NCBI GenBank assembly: GCA_951802425.1
Contig: OX637794.1
Coordinates: 372,001 to 436,000, forward strand
DNA length: 64,000 nt
DNA from: Clavaria fumosa
Lineage: Eukaryota; Basidiomycota; Agaricomycetes; Agaricales; Clavariaceae
Reading direction: 5' to 3'
Shown: in pieces, positions 54,101-64,000 of the stretch
How the letters are laid out: each line of letters starts with the position of its first letter
How positions within the stretch are numbered: the first letter of the stretch is position 1
Notes under the pieces: model-generated
Seen by the model: the letters and a program-made list of their open reading frames with translations, nothing else
What the model was told of the DNA's origin: nothing
Databases searched by the model: none
Made by a program: the position numbers and the translations under genes

Positions 54101-57100
54101 GCACAGCAAGGCTACGGAAGCGATAAGCTTGTCGTGCTGACACCATATCTCGGACAGCTGAGAGCGTTAAAGGAGGCGTTGGGGAAGGATCACGACCCCA
54201 TACTGAATGACTTAGACTCAGGTGATCTTGTTCGCGCAGGACTGGTTTCTCAATCAGCAGCGCAATTGGTTAAGAAACCGTTACGTCTCGCAACGATTGG
54301 TAGGCACAGCCTTTCTAGATGACTGACCAACACTCATTAGGCCGTGCAGACAATTACCAAGGAGAGGAGAGTGACATTGTTATCGTCTCCCTTACACGGA
54401 GTAATGCAAACAACGACATCGGTTTTATGGGCGCACCAGAGCGGCTGAACGTCCTATTATCTCGCGCTCGCAACGCACTCATCGTGATCGGGAACGCGCA
54501 CACCTTTACCAACGCGCGCAAAGGCAGCGGATCCGCTTGATCGAGCACCTTAAGGCACAGGGGTACATCTACGATGGGTTCCCTGTGCGGTGTGAGAGAC
54601 ACAGAGATAGAGAAGCGCTCTTGCGGTGTGCGGATGATTTCGATAAGGAGTGTCCAGATGGGGGGTGCTCGGAGCCTTGGTGTGTCTTGCCTTTTTTTTG
54701 GCTGGTTATGTTCTGTTCAGCCAACAGTTTCTTTGATATAGTGGCAAGATCCTGAATTGCGGGAAGCACCCGTGTCCTTCAAAATGTCATCAAATTTGGG
54801 ACCATTCCAAGATGCCCTGTCATCGCGTCACGAATTCGCCATGTCCCGCAGGACATCGCCGACAGTGGCAATGCCATAAAGGTCCGCCCTTGACTTGTGG
54901 CAGGTGCGAACACGACAAGGCTATTGCTGAGAAGATGAAACAAGAGGAGTTCGCACTCCAGCAGAAGCGAGATGAGGAACAGCGGAAGCATGCGAAGCAA
55001 ATTGCAGAAATCGACGCCCAGATCGCTCGAGAGAGGGACGCACTGCGCGATATCCAGCTTGCGGAGGAGAGGAAGCAAGCGATGCTACAGAAGGAAAATG
55101 ACCTCAAGGAAGCTGCGCAGCTGACCGCCCAGGCGTCTATGGCTCCCAGAAAAACGTCATTCCTCCCTCCCAAAGTAGTGGCGTCGCCTCAGCTCCCTGT
55201 CCTCCAAGAGAAGGCGGCATCCTCTGGTGCCATTGAGAAGCCTATCACCTCTCGGCCCGGACAGCACGCTGCTAAAGTCAAAGCCTTTGTCCCTCCGCCT
55301 CCGAAGAAATCTTCTGCTCGGGATAAATGGCAGCACCAGAAAGACTTGGGACAAACGAGCAATAACGATGCTATCGACGCCATCATGGCTATGACGGGGC
55401 TTGAAGAGGTCAAGGAGCAAGTTCTCAGGATTAAAGATAAAGTCGAAATTACTCAACTCCAAGGTTCTTCTGTCAAGGGCGAGCGTTTCCACGCCTGCAT
55501 GCTCGGGAACCCAGGAACCGGTACCCATACCTTCCTTTCTTTACAACTGACGAGCTGACGTGAGAATTGGTAGGAAAAACGACGATTGCAAGACTATATG
55601 GCAAGTTTCTTGCGTCCTTCCAGGTCATCCCTGGAAACATGTTCGTGGAGACAACTGGATCTCGCTTGGCCAATGACGGGGTTCCCGGAATGAAAAAGCT
55701 ACTTGAAAAAGTGGTCAACGGTGGAGGAGGAACCATCTTCGTTGACGAGGCTTACCAATTGACAAGCCAATCCAACTTCCAAGGCCGCCAGGTGCTGGAC
55801 TTGTTGCTCACCGAGTTGGAAAATCAGGTTGGCATGATCGTCTTTATCTTTGCTGGATACAACAAGGAAATGGAGAGCTTCTTCGAGCACAACCCTGGCT
55901 TGAGGAGTCGAGTGCCTTACAACCTCCACTTCAAAGATTACCAGGATGACGAGCTCATGGATATGCTTGAGGACCTCATCAAAAAGGCATATCCTAGCAA
56001 CGAGATGAAGGTAGACGACGAGAATGGGATCAAGGGACTGTATGGAACAATTGCTGTGCGTCGTCTCGGCCGAGGCCGCGATAGACCTGGCTTCGGCAAT
56101 GCACGCGCGCTAGCCAATCTGTTCGCCAGGATCCGCGAACGACAGGCGAATAGACTTGCCGAGGAGCGACGGCAGGGACTACAACCTGACCCCTTCCTTC
56201 TCGTCAAAGAAGATTTGATTGGGCCCGAGCCTTCTAACGTGATGGAACTGAGTATCGCGTGGAAGAAGCTGCAAGCTATGATCGGTTTGAAGGCGGTCAA
56301 GAAAACTATCCTTAATATCTTTGATACCGTCAAGAACAATTACGAGAGAGAGTTGTTGGGCAAGCTTCCGTCAGATCTTTCACTGCATCGTGTATTCATG
56401 GGTACGTCACCTTCGGTGTCTTGCCACATCTAGAAATGAACTTCAAACAGGCAATCCTGGTACTGGTAAAACAACTGTTGCGAAGTACTACGGACAAATA
56501 CTTGCGGATTTAGGTCTCATTAGTAATGGAGAGGGCAAGTTATTTCACTCCTCTGGCAGTCCCTACTTCTAAGGTGTTGCACCATTTCGTCAGTCGTCAT
56601 CAAGAACCCCGCAGACTTCATCGGGAGTGCCCTTGGGCAATCGGAGAGTCAGACCAAGGCCATCCTGGCAAGCACGTTGGGGAAGGTTCTCATCATTGAC
56701 GAGGTCTGTGGAATTTAGACGCCGGCGAAGCGGGTGATTAATTTCCCATGCAGGCTTATATGTTGTATGGGAGATCAGGTGTTGGGAATACTGCAGACCC
56801 TTACAAGACCGCCGTCATCGATACCATTGTTGCCGAAGTTCAGAACGTCCCTGGTGAAGATCGTTGTGTTCTACTTCTTGGCTATACGCAAGAAATGGAG
56901 GAGATGTTCCAGGTGAGGCTGTGAGACCTTCCTGGTATGAATGAGACGCTAATTGACACGCTGTCAATGTACAAAGAATGTCAACCCAGGCCTGAAGCGG
57001 CGGTTTGCAGTCGAACAAGCTTTCTATTTCGATGATTACACAGATTCGGAGTTGCGGGAGGGACTGGACCTCAAATTGAAGCAACAGGATCTCGCCGCAA

Positions 57101-58839
57101 CTGATGCAGCCATGACTGTCGCTATTGAGGTATTGAGTCGTACCCGTAATCGTCCCCATTTTGGGAATCTGGGCGAAGTCGAGAACCTACTCAGCCAAGC
57201 GAAATTGCGCTACCAAGAACGACAGGCATCGCTACCTTTGAAGGATCGATCGCCTGATGCACCCTTCGAGCCGCAAGACTTTGATCCTGAATTCAACCGG
57301 AACGAAACTGCTGAAAGCAATCTTGTCAAGCTCTTCCAAGACGTCGTAGGCTGCGAGGAGATTATCGATAAGTTGCGAGGGTGGCAGCAGATGGCCCGAA
57401 ACCTTAAAGCCCACAACAAAGATCCGCGTAACTTCGTTCCGACTAACTTCGTCTTCAAGGGTCCCCCTGGTAAGGACACGCCCTCATACCCTTTCCAGCA
57501 AGAGTTCACTGATTTCATTCAAGGCACCGGCAAGACAACCATTGCACGCAAGATGGGCCGAGTTTATTATGACATGGGCTTTTTGTCTTCGAGTGATGTG
57601 GTCGAATGCTCCGCATCAGATCTTGTAGGCGAGTACGTTGGCCAGACTGGCCCCAAGACCAAGAAGCTATTTGAAAAGGCCCTGGGTCGTGTCCTCTTCA
57701 TCGATGAGGCATATCGTCTCAGCGAAGGCCATTTTGCCAAAGAAGCCATCGACGAATTGGTGGGTATCTTGACGAACGAGACATTTTGGGCGAAGCTTGT
57801 CGTCATACTTGCTGGGTACGACCAAAACATGAACGACTTGATGGCAGTGAATTCTGGACTATCCAGCCGGTTTCCCGAAGAAATCATCTTTCGGAATCTG
57901 TCTTCTGAGAAATGTCTTGAGATTTTGAGGCGCAATCTCAGAAATGCGAACATCACTCTGGATGCTCTGGAGAACCCGTCTTGCGCCGACTACGCTCGTC
58001 TGCTTGAGTTGATCAACAACCTCTCTCTCCTTCCGTCATGGGGAAATGCGAGGGACATCTCCACTCTTTCGAAGCGAATGGCGACTGCGGTGTATGCCAC
58101 TCCATCCCTTTCGTCAGGTCTTGCGCCCGCCGATGCCGAAGGTCTTCTGAAACTCGACGGGAAGGATGCGATATCTTGCCTCGAGTCGATGCTATCCGAG
58201 CAGCGGGAGCGCACTACCAATTTACCTCATTCTTTGAAACTTGCTCCCGACCTTCCACCAAGGGTACAAGGACCTCAGGTTCTCTCACCCAAAACGATCC
58301 GCACAATGCAGACCACGACTGAGTCTGCTGCACCACCTCCACCGTACGAGGGCGAAACTGGGACAGAAATACAGCAGGACCAGATGGTATCTGACACTCG
58401 AGATCTTGGTGTCACGGACCAGATCTGGCACCAACTTCAAGCTGATAAGCACAGAGCGGAAGAGGAAAAGATGCGATCTGAGGAGAAGATGCGGTTGCTG
58501 CAAGAGGAACAATGTGAAGAAGAAGCGCGAGAAAAGGCCGCTGCTGAGCTTGTCAGGGAGTTAGCCAAGGCGGTCGCGAAGGGTGAAGCCGAAGAAGAGG
58601 AACTCATGCGCAAACGAGAGCAGGAACGGCTTCGAATGATCAAGGCCATGGAGGCTCGCGCCAGGGTTACCGCCGAACTCGAGAAACAGGAACAAATGAA
58701 ACGAGAGGAGGTCCAGGTTCAGAAGAAACTCCGTCAAATGGGAGTGTGCGTAGCAGGGTATCAATGGATCAAACAGACCACAGGGTATCGGTGCGCAGGA
58801 GGTTCTCATTTTGTTGGCAACGAGGCTCTGGAATTGTGA
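51196..58839 (+). CDS. Giant SF1 helicase / NFX1 zinc finger / triple CbxX-type AAA+ protein
   Basis: Twelve exons: 51196-52663, 52720-53590, 53659-53988, 54061-54299, 54341-54679, 54742-55520, 55574-56401, 56451-56534, 56594-56703, 56754-56912, 56977-57469, 57524-58839; about 2338 residues if one missing base near 54525 is allowed for. Order: ZNFX1/Hrr1-like N-region; SF1B helicase with QGPPGTGKS, CYTNHALDQFL, LLVEEAGEILE, GDHKQLRP, LSQHRMRPEI, LTPYLGQL, NYQGEESDIVIVSLTRS; NFX1-type Cys/His finger (CGKHPCPSKCH...CHKGPPLTCGRC); coiled coil; three AAA+ domains of the CbxX/SpoVK type with Walker A GNPGTGKTT, GNPGTGKTT, GPPGTGKTT, Walker B IFVDEAYQL, LIIDEAYML, LFIDEAYRL and arginine fingers; Glu-rich coiled coil; short Cys-containing tail. 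One intron is GC-AG. RNA silencing or antiviral sensing is suggested only by the helicase family. Confidence 0.88.
54520..54532 (+). other. Apparent 1-nt deletion in the helicase-AAA gene
   Basis: The helicase frame ends ...NAHTFTNARKG then SGSA and TGA at 54538-54540. The family continuation (RQRIRLIEHLKAQGYIYDGFPVRC) is in the -1 frame, as if one A were missing from CGCAAAGGC. The whole model is 7016 nt, one short of a multiple of three. No GT-AG intron repairs it without losing conserved residues. Either an assembly or homopolymer error, or a real disabling or splitting change. Confidence 0.7.
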
Positions 58840-59086
58840 AATGTGATACATATGTCTAGATCTGTAAAAGTAGAAATCATCAAAAAGGTTTGTGAGAGGC
58901 ACGAACCACAGCGCGAACTGACGACATGCCCTTTACTCCGAAGACCAACTCGGCAAGCTCTGTAGGTTGCAGGATTGCTCCCCTGGCCTAATCAGAGCAA
59001 ATTATTCCAAATTCGAAATAGTCAACCGCTTTACAGCGTGAGGAATTGTGGAAACCAAGTTATCGGGAGGGAGCAGTCTTGAACTA
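58840..59086. other. Intergenic, nothing recognised
   Basis: This holds the 3' UTR of the helicase-AAA gene and spacer. No supported feature. Confidence 0.4.
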
Positions 59087-59175
59087 GCGCACTGGCGGAG
59101 TTGAACCGCTGAGAAAAACCACCTCACATTCCCGCCTTTGGGCCATTACAGCCACTGAACTATAACACCGGGCAT
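59087..59175 (-). repeat. tRNA-like sequence with perfect A and B boxes
   Basis: On the minus strand 59162-59152 reads TAGTTCAGTGG (A box) and 59107-59097 reads GGTTCAACTCC, a perfect B box. A 4-bp T stem (GCGG/CCGC) closes a TTCAACT loop. The 5' end (GGTGTTA before the A box) does not pair with the 3' side, so the acceptor stem is not formed. I take it as a tRNA pseudogene or SINE head that may still bind TFIIIC. It sits in the CDC73 promoter. Confidence 0.55.
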
Positions 59176-59269
59176 TAGACTTTTGGCATCAAATACACTA
59201 AGACTGAGGACAAGGCTTGCCGTGATAGCCTTCCTCCAGCAACACACCATTATTATATACTCTGTCACC

Positions 59270-60936
59270 ATGGATCCTCTCTCGGCATTACGACAAGCTA
59301 TCAAGTCCAAGACCCCAATCACCTATGCCAATGGTACTACGCCATCGAGCAGCCTTCTCTCTGCCTCACACATCGTCCTCAATGGCAATCCATACCTCAA
59401 ATCCGCGGCAACCAGATACCGCAAGCCGGGCGCGTCGAGCACGAGCGAGCCCGCCTCCGACCTCCAGGATTTCTTCTCCATCGAGGCCGTATTCCTCGCT
59501 TGGTTGCTCCGCGATGCCCCAGGCGCGGAGTACATGAAACAAGCGCGAGAGAACGGCCTCACCCTCGGCTTCGTGAGTGTCACAGAGAGGAAGGGCGTCG
59601 TCGACTGGCTCGAAGGTCGGATAGCCGACCATGAGCGTATCGTCCCGCTTCATGGTACCTTTTTCTTGCGTGACTCCACGTTTTACTCTGACCGATTTGC
59701 CTTTCGCTTTGCAGTGGAGTCAACCACCCCGCCAGGGTCCCCGCCCCCCAGCGGCCACTCGCGGACCCTCTCTTCTCCAAAAAAACACGAGTCGGCGTCC
59801 TCGCCCACGAAACGGCGATATGCCACCGACTCCCAGGATGTCGAAGTCGTCAAGAGGATCAAGCAGGATGAGATCGAACTCAAGGACCGGAACACCGTAC
59901 TGCGCGGAGCAAAGCCGAACGTGAGCACTCATTTCACTCTTCGGCATCTCCAAACATGCATGTTCTGAGGTGGTCGTCTAGAATTTCTCGTCAATTCGAA
60001 CAGTTTATGCGGACATCCTGAAGAAACTCAAAGAAAACAAGCCAGGCTCTGCTCAAGCTCCGTCCGCTCAAGCAATAGGTAGCGCTCAGCCATGCACTTG
60101 GTTCGCGGGTCTCTTACAAATGATCACCATACAGATCCCAAACTGCAAGCACGAAAGGCTCGTGAGTCATATTTTGACCACTCGTCATTCCTCCCGTTGA
60201 ATAGTTTGTTAGGCATTATGGATCCTGTCATCATGATCTCTTCGTCCCCGACAGCCCTCATCACCATGTACAATGTGCAGCGGTTTCTACAAGAGTCGAC
60301 GTGAGCAGTGATCTCCTACGCGTTACGCTTACAAGCTCGACCCTTGCAGCTTTGAACCCTCCGCCGACGCGCGCGCACGGGCAACGGCCGAGGGCAACGC
60401 GCGCCCCGAGGACGTGTTGCACATCTACCGCAAGCGCACGACGATTGACTCGTCCGGCAAGGAGCACGAGACGCAAGCGCGCTACTTCGTCGTCGACTCG
60501 ATTGAGGCCCTCGCCAAGTTTGGCACGGACGCGTGGGACCGCGTGGTGTGCGTCATGACGACGGGCCAGGCGTGGCAGTTCAAGCCGTACAAGTGGACCG
60601 ACCCGCGCACGCTCTTCCACCATGGTATGTCAGAAACCCACCCTGCATAGAAAATGTTGCTGAGTTTTCTGTGTCTCCTATCTCCAGTCAAGGGAATCTA
60701 TGTGAGTTGGGCAAATGACCCCCCGAATGCCAAAATCAAAGACTGGAACGTGACGGAGCTGAAGGCACGTATCCGCTTTAGCTCTTGTGCTTGTCGAAGG
60801 GGTGGTGTTTCACGGAGCTTCTAACGGACAGATCGACCCGCATCGGCGACACGTCGACAAGTCGGTCGTCGCGCAGTTCTGGAAGATCTTGGATGCGTGG
60901 ACACTGGCAAACAAGCCATACCTGGTCAAGTCATAA
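59270..60936 (+). CDS. CDC73: Cdc73 / parafibromin, PAF1 complex subunit
   Basis: Eight exons (59270-59654, 59715-59920, 59982-60078, 60135-60161, 60213-60300, 60350-60624, 60688-60764, 60832-60936) give 419 aa. Cdc73 is part of the PAF1 complex, which travels with RNA polymerase II and supports elongation and histone modification. N-terminal features are DPLSALRQAIKSK and a Pro/Ser-rich linker. The C-terminal Ras-like domain, which binds polymerase and chromatin, shows PVIMISSSPTALITMYNVQRFL, YFVVDSIEAL, WDRVVCVMTTGQAWQFKPYKW, LFHHVKGIYVSW, IKDWNVTELKIDPHRRHVDKSVVAQFW. The seventh intron (60765-60831) is GC-AG (GCACGT). Start chosen at CACCATGG. Confidence 0.94.
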
Positions 60937-61416
60937 GGCCCAGTGAAAAGTCGCTCGAAGTGGATCGAAGCAGTTTGAGGCAAACCTTATCTTTCAGATT
61001 GCCTCCTTTGCCTTCGAATATGACACACTTTGAGGTTGGTTTTTGAGGTAGATAGCTGCTTGTCGAACTTCATCAATACAATAGTCTGCATAGATACCAT
61101 TTGATATGAATTAATTTGCTTCTATGGCATTGAAGTTGTCAACCAAGTGCTGTGTCCACTTGACCATGCACAAGGGAACAATGATAGGACTTTGGGAAGT
61201 AACATGTAACATGGAACTATATACTAGCTATACATGAGTTGCCATGAGTCATATGGGCATAGGGGAGGCAGACATAAGCCAAGCCATGAGGGGAGACATG
61301 AGGCAACCACTATGGACCCAATAGCAGGTTGTTATCACCATCTGGTCAGATGATTTATGACTTTCACCCAAAAATCAGTGCAAACAGGTGATGGGTGATT
61401 TCTAATCACCATCAAA
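60937..61416. other. Intergenic, nothing recognised
   Basis: This is the 3' flank of CDC73 and AT-rich spacer. No ORF or repeat is supported apart from loose repeats of ATGAG/GGCA words at 61230-61310. Confidence 0.4.
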
Positions 61417-61945
61417 ATCAAGGGATATTCACTAGATAAGATTGAGTTATATAATACACCCTCAATTTGGGTGATATTAAACAGGAGGATATTAGGTTGT
61501 GCAAAACACTCTTGAAATCAAGGGATATTCAACATGATGAGATTGAGTTATATAATACACCCCAATATGGGTGATATTCAACTAGAAGATATTGGGTCGT
61601 ACAAAACACTCTTTACATCAAGGGATATTCAACATGATGAGATTGAGTTATATAATACACCCCCCAATTTGGGTGATATTAAGCTGGAGGATATTGAGTG
61701 ATACAATACACCCCATTAATTTGAGTGATATTAAATTGAAGGATATTGAGTGATATAATACACATCTCAATTTGAGTGATATTGAACTGGAAATATTGAG
61801 TGATACAATGCACCCCTTAATTTAAGTGATATTAAACTGGAAGATATTGAGAGATACAATATACTCCATCAATTTGAGTGATTAAACTGGAGGACTTTGA
61901 GTGATACATTACACCCCTCAATCTAAGTGATATTAAACTGGAGGA
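61417..61945. repeat. Compound tandem repeat (100-bp then ~55-bp period)
   Basis: ATCAAGGGATATTCA recurs at about 61417, 61517 and 61617 with a 100-bp period. Within and after it, units of roughly 50-57 bp carrying GATATTGAGTGATA(C/T)AATACACCCC, TCAATTTG(A/G)GTGATATTAAACTGGA repeat with growing divergence up to the LTR at 61947. It is a minisatellite. Unit length and lack of distinct spacers exclude a CRISPR-like array. Confidence 0.85.
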
Positions 61946-61946
61946 T

Positions 61947-62135
61947 TGTAAGGCTATAGGCCTTCTCTATTCTTTTATTACATAATATACATACTATAAT
62001 AGTCTACTAGCATAGCCGCTTAGGCCATGCTTACATCAGCGGCCCCTAGAGGGCCGCTCGCCTATATATATATCGCGTCGCAACTGTACAGAGAGGGTAG
62101 ATCCCTCTACATAGAACTACCATACTCAATATACA
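61947..62135 (+). repeat. 5' LTR of element D (end approximate)
   Basis: It starts TGTAAGGCTATAGGCC and shares blocks with the decayed LTR at 42923. TATATATATA lies near 62065, about 60 bp before the probable end at ...CAATATACA. The inverted block CCTAGAGGG with flanking GCGGCC could form a hairpin. The 3' LTR lies beyond the window, so the right end is inferred. Confidence 0.6.
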
Positions 62136-62211
62136 GTTGAGTCCGGTTCTTTTGAGGGATAGAAAGTATTACAACTTTTTTGAACCTTCAACACAACGAG
62201 TGTGGCTAGAA

Positions 62212-63993
62212 ATGGGTTACACCCGTATAGCCGCGCAGAAGAAGCACAACAGGAAGGGAGGAGAAACTCCTCCCTTGGTAGGACCTCTGCGCGACACCTG
62301 TGTCGCGCAGCCAGAGGGAATAGGACCCTCTGTCGAGCCCAGCGGTGAGCCCCCGCTAAGGGCTGACGTGGCGTCACCGGCCCCTGACGACGGCATTAGG
62401 TCCGAAACGCCGTCGACACGTGGCAATCGCCACGAGGAGGGCGCCACAACGCGCCAAGTCACTGGCGAAGCGCCATCGCTCGAGAAGGCCGGACCTTCAA
62501 AAGGAAAGGGCAGAGAGCCCTTAGAAACCTGCGAGAGGTGGCCGCGAGAGCAGTCAAGCTCGCGGGCTCCCTCCAATAGTGGAGATGAGCCTACAGCGAT
62601 AGCGCGAGCTAACGCTGTAGCCAAGAGACTCTCGGACATTCAGGCGGAACTTTCCCGCCAGGACGAAGAGTTTGAGGCTCTTGTAAGGGCGATGAAAAAT
62701 CGCCAAGCCACTATTCGGCAACGGCTAAGCGAGGAGGCTACCCGCATTAGGCGGGTGCTGGACTCACTAGATGAGCAGGGAACCACGCTAGCGGCTCCCT
62801 TACGGCGGCAACGCCGTGATTCGGTGGAACCCGAAGCGGGGCCTGCCCCGCCGAGTCAGGCGCCAGCCGACCGCGAGGAAGGGTGGCGAAGGGAGAACCG
62901 CGCGGACGGTTCTCGAACCCCTGGCGAACCAGGAATGGAGGGCGGTAGCCCTCGAGAAATAGCGGGGCCGGAGCCGCGGCTTATGTCGTGCTACCCACAG
63001 CTGGGTCAGCGAGAGCCAACGGGCCGGATGGGTCCGTTCAGATGGATGGAACCGCCCCAGAAGGAGCGGGAGATTACTCGGGAGGTGTCCCCGAGTTCTA
63101 CAAACTACCAGAGCGATGTATTACATTGCTACCTCGTGATGATACGAGATAAAACCTCGCTATTGCCTGAGGCAATAGCTGAGATTAGGGGGATTAAGAT
63201 TGACCCCCCTGAGCTTTATGACGGACGAGACGACCTCGTCATCTGGGAAAGGTGGCTCGATGGCCTCCTTAATTACTTCTACTTCTATAGAGTAGTCGGC
63301 CCGCAGTTGGAGCACCAACGCGTTATGCTAGCGGGGTCACGTTTAAGCGGAATAGCCGCTACTTGGTATACCCAAGAAGTAACGGGTCTATCCCATGCTC
63401 CTCGAAGGTGGACCTTTGAGGAATTGATAACCACTTTGTTTAAGCGGTTCCTGACCGAGGTAACGGCGCAGAAGGCAGTGGATGCCTTCTATCAGGTGAA
63501 GTTTACAAAGGTGAAGGGCGCCTTGGGCTTCTGGAACGAATTGGCCCAGGCGGCGGAGAGAATGCTCACCCCGCCTGATGCCGGTATGATGAAAAGGCAG
63601 TTCCTTAACGGACTGCCTAACGAGATGGTGGAGGCCATCTTCAAAACTTGCGCGATTAGCGTCGAGTTATCCTCGGTTGAGGATATTATCGACGCTAGTC
63701 GCCAAGTGGAAGCGACCCTCCACTACCTCCAGCAGCGGAGGGCGGTGCCTTCGGTAGGGAACCAGGCAGGTCCCAAAGGAAACCCGCCTACAGGCAGAGT
63801 GCCTGTGGGGCAGAGGTTTGTGAGACTGCGGCTGTATCGGCCGCACACAGACCATAGGCCAGGGGAACCTGTTCCCCTGCGAAGTCCTCTACACGACAGA
63901 AGTACGTGTCAGCCATGTCGACGACAGGCCATTTCGGGTGCACATCCGGAAGGAGCGGATGGGATCGCGCCCGGTAGTAACAAAGGAGGCTAG
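62212..63993 (+). CDS. gag: Element D gag-like protein, 5' end of a Gypsy-type element
   Basis: The frame is open from 62137; the first ATG is at 62212 (MGYTRIAAQKK). The N-terminal half is charged and Pro/Arg-rich with a coiled-coil stretch (ERLSDIQAELSRQDEEFEAL-type). The capsid-like region shows PPELYDGRDDLVIWERWL, SRLSGIAATWYTQEV, RWTFEELITTLFKRFL and FLNGLPNEMVEAIF, matching retrotransposon gag. After about residue 560 the frame loses protein character, while the +1 frame (63827 to the edge) reads VSHVDDRPFRVHIRKERMGSRP and probably begins the next ORF. No zinc knuckle is seen. The rest of the element lies outside. Confidence 0.75.
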   Translation: MGYTRIAAQKKHNRKGGETPPLVGPLRDTCVAQPEGIGPSVEPSGEPPLRADVASPAPDDGIRSETPSTRGNRHEEGATTRQVTGEAPSLEKAGPSKGKGREPLETCERWPREQSSSRAPSNSGDEPTAIARANAVAKRLSDIQAELSRQDEEFEALVRAMKNRQATIRQRLSEEATRIRRVLDSLDEQGTTLAAPLRRQRRDSVEPEAGPAPPSQAPADREEGWRRENRADGSRTPGEPGMEGGSPREIAGPEPRLMSCYPQLGQREPTGRMGPFRWMEPPQKEREITREVSPSSTNYQSDVLHCYLVMIRDKTSLLPEAIAEIRGIKIDPPELYDGRDDLVIWERWLDGLLNYFYFYRVVGPQLEHQRVMLAGSRLSGIAATWYTQEVTGLSHAPRRWTFEELITTLFKRFLTEVTAQKAVDAFYQVKFTKVKGALGFWNELAQAAERMLTPPDAGMMKRQFLNGLPNEMVEAIFKTCAISVELSSVEDIIDASRQVEATLHYLQQRRAVPSVGNQAGPKGNPPTGRVPVGQRFVRLRLYRPHTDHRPGEPVPLRSPLHDRSTCQPCRRQAISGAHPEGADGIAPGSNKGG

Positions 63994-64000
63994 GCAATGC

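Noticed and set aside
59087..59175. Functional tRNA gene
   Set aside because: A and B boxes and a T loop are present, but the acceptor stem halves do not pair and the D stem is poor.
61417..61945. Direct repeats that could resemble a CRISPR-like array
   Set aside because: The host is a fungus, units are contiguous with drifting sequence and there are no constant repeats with unique spacers. It is a minisatellite.
62085..62160. Self-priming pair in element D
   Set aside because: Only about 7 nt (GAGGGAT with ATCCCTC) are complementary and the spacing differs from families A-C, so it is not convincing without the 3' LTR to fix the boundary.

Overview
The window is nuclear DNA of a filamentous basidiomycete, most likely an agaricomycete. 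Host genes carry many 41-72 nt introns, the proteins are fungal in type (fungal calcipressin, DUF6699-like protein, fungal Cdc73 and Dbr1), and the repeats are mainly chromodomain-bearing Ty3/Gypsy elements with tRNA-like SINE heads and small DNA transposons. All splice sites were read by eye.

Layout. 1-8.2 kb: host segment with a tRNA-like SINE head, a pogo-type MITE (558-1254), a DUF6699-like gene (1980-4396), calcipressin (5059-5931, minus) and a GH18 chitinase-like gene lacking the catalytic motif (6658-8221). 8.2-43 kb: a nested retrotransposon island. A Copia 3' fragment abuts a Gypsy relic. Two copies of one chromovirus (A1 10277-16718, TSD CAATG; A2 16829-23991, TSD TTTAC) sit in that relic. 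A1 holds a 613-bp solo LTR of another family. A2 holds a 2.47-kb insertion that itself holds a 221-bp hAT-type MITE. Element B (24488-42065, TSD ACTGA) carries element C inside it (32724-41050, TSD CCGTC). 43.3-60.9 kb: a compact host block with a truncated SWC5/BCNT relic, DBR1 (minus), a CM1/Cnn_1N coiled-coil gene (plus), cytosolic asparaginyl-tRNA synthetase (minus), a giant SF1 helicase/NFX1-finger/triple-AAA+ gene (plus) and CDC73 (plus). 61.4-64 kb: a tandem repeat, then the 5' end of another Gypsy-like element (D).

How the parts work. The host genes belong to RNA and chromatin work (DBR1 debranches lariats, CDC73 is in the PAF1 complex, SWC5 belongs to SWR1), translation (AsnRS), microtubule nucleation (CM1 protein) and calcineurin control (calcipressin). 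The helicase-AAA+ protein resembles ZNFX1/Hrr1/SAD-3-type RNA-silencing helicases; any genome-defence role is inference.

Main observations. (1) Three Gypsy families (A, B, C) each have a 10-11 nt sequence, exactly 2 nt inside the 5' LTR, that is complementary to a site 32-43 nt downstream of an LTR TATA box: the Tf1/sushi self-priming arrangement. (2) Element C has a textbook -1 frameshift site (A7 plus bipartite hairpin) and, in the env position, an antisense ORF with a perfect Zn2Cys6 cluster. (3) Differences between paired LTRs, and the nonsense codons in pol and in the antisense ORF, are almost all CpG transitions (CGA to TGA). (4) The giant helicase/AAA+ gene has an intact motif set but one apparent 1-nt deletion between helicase and zinc-finger modules.
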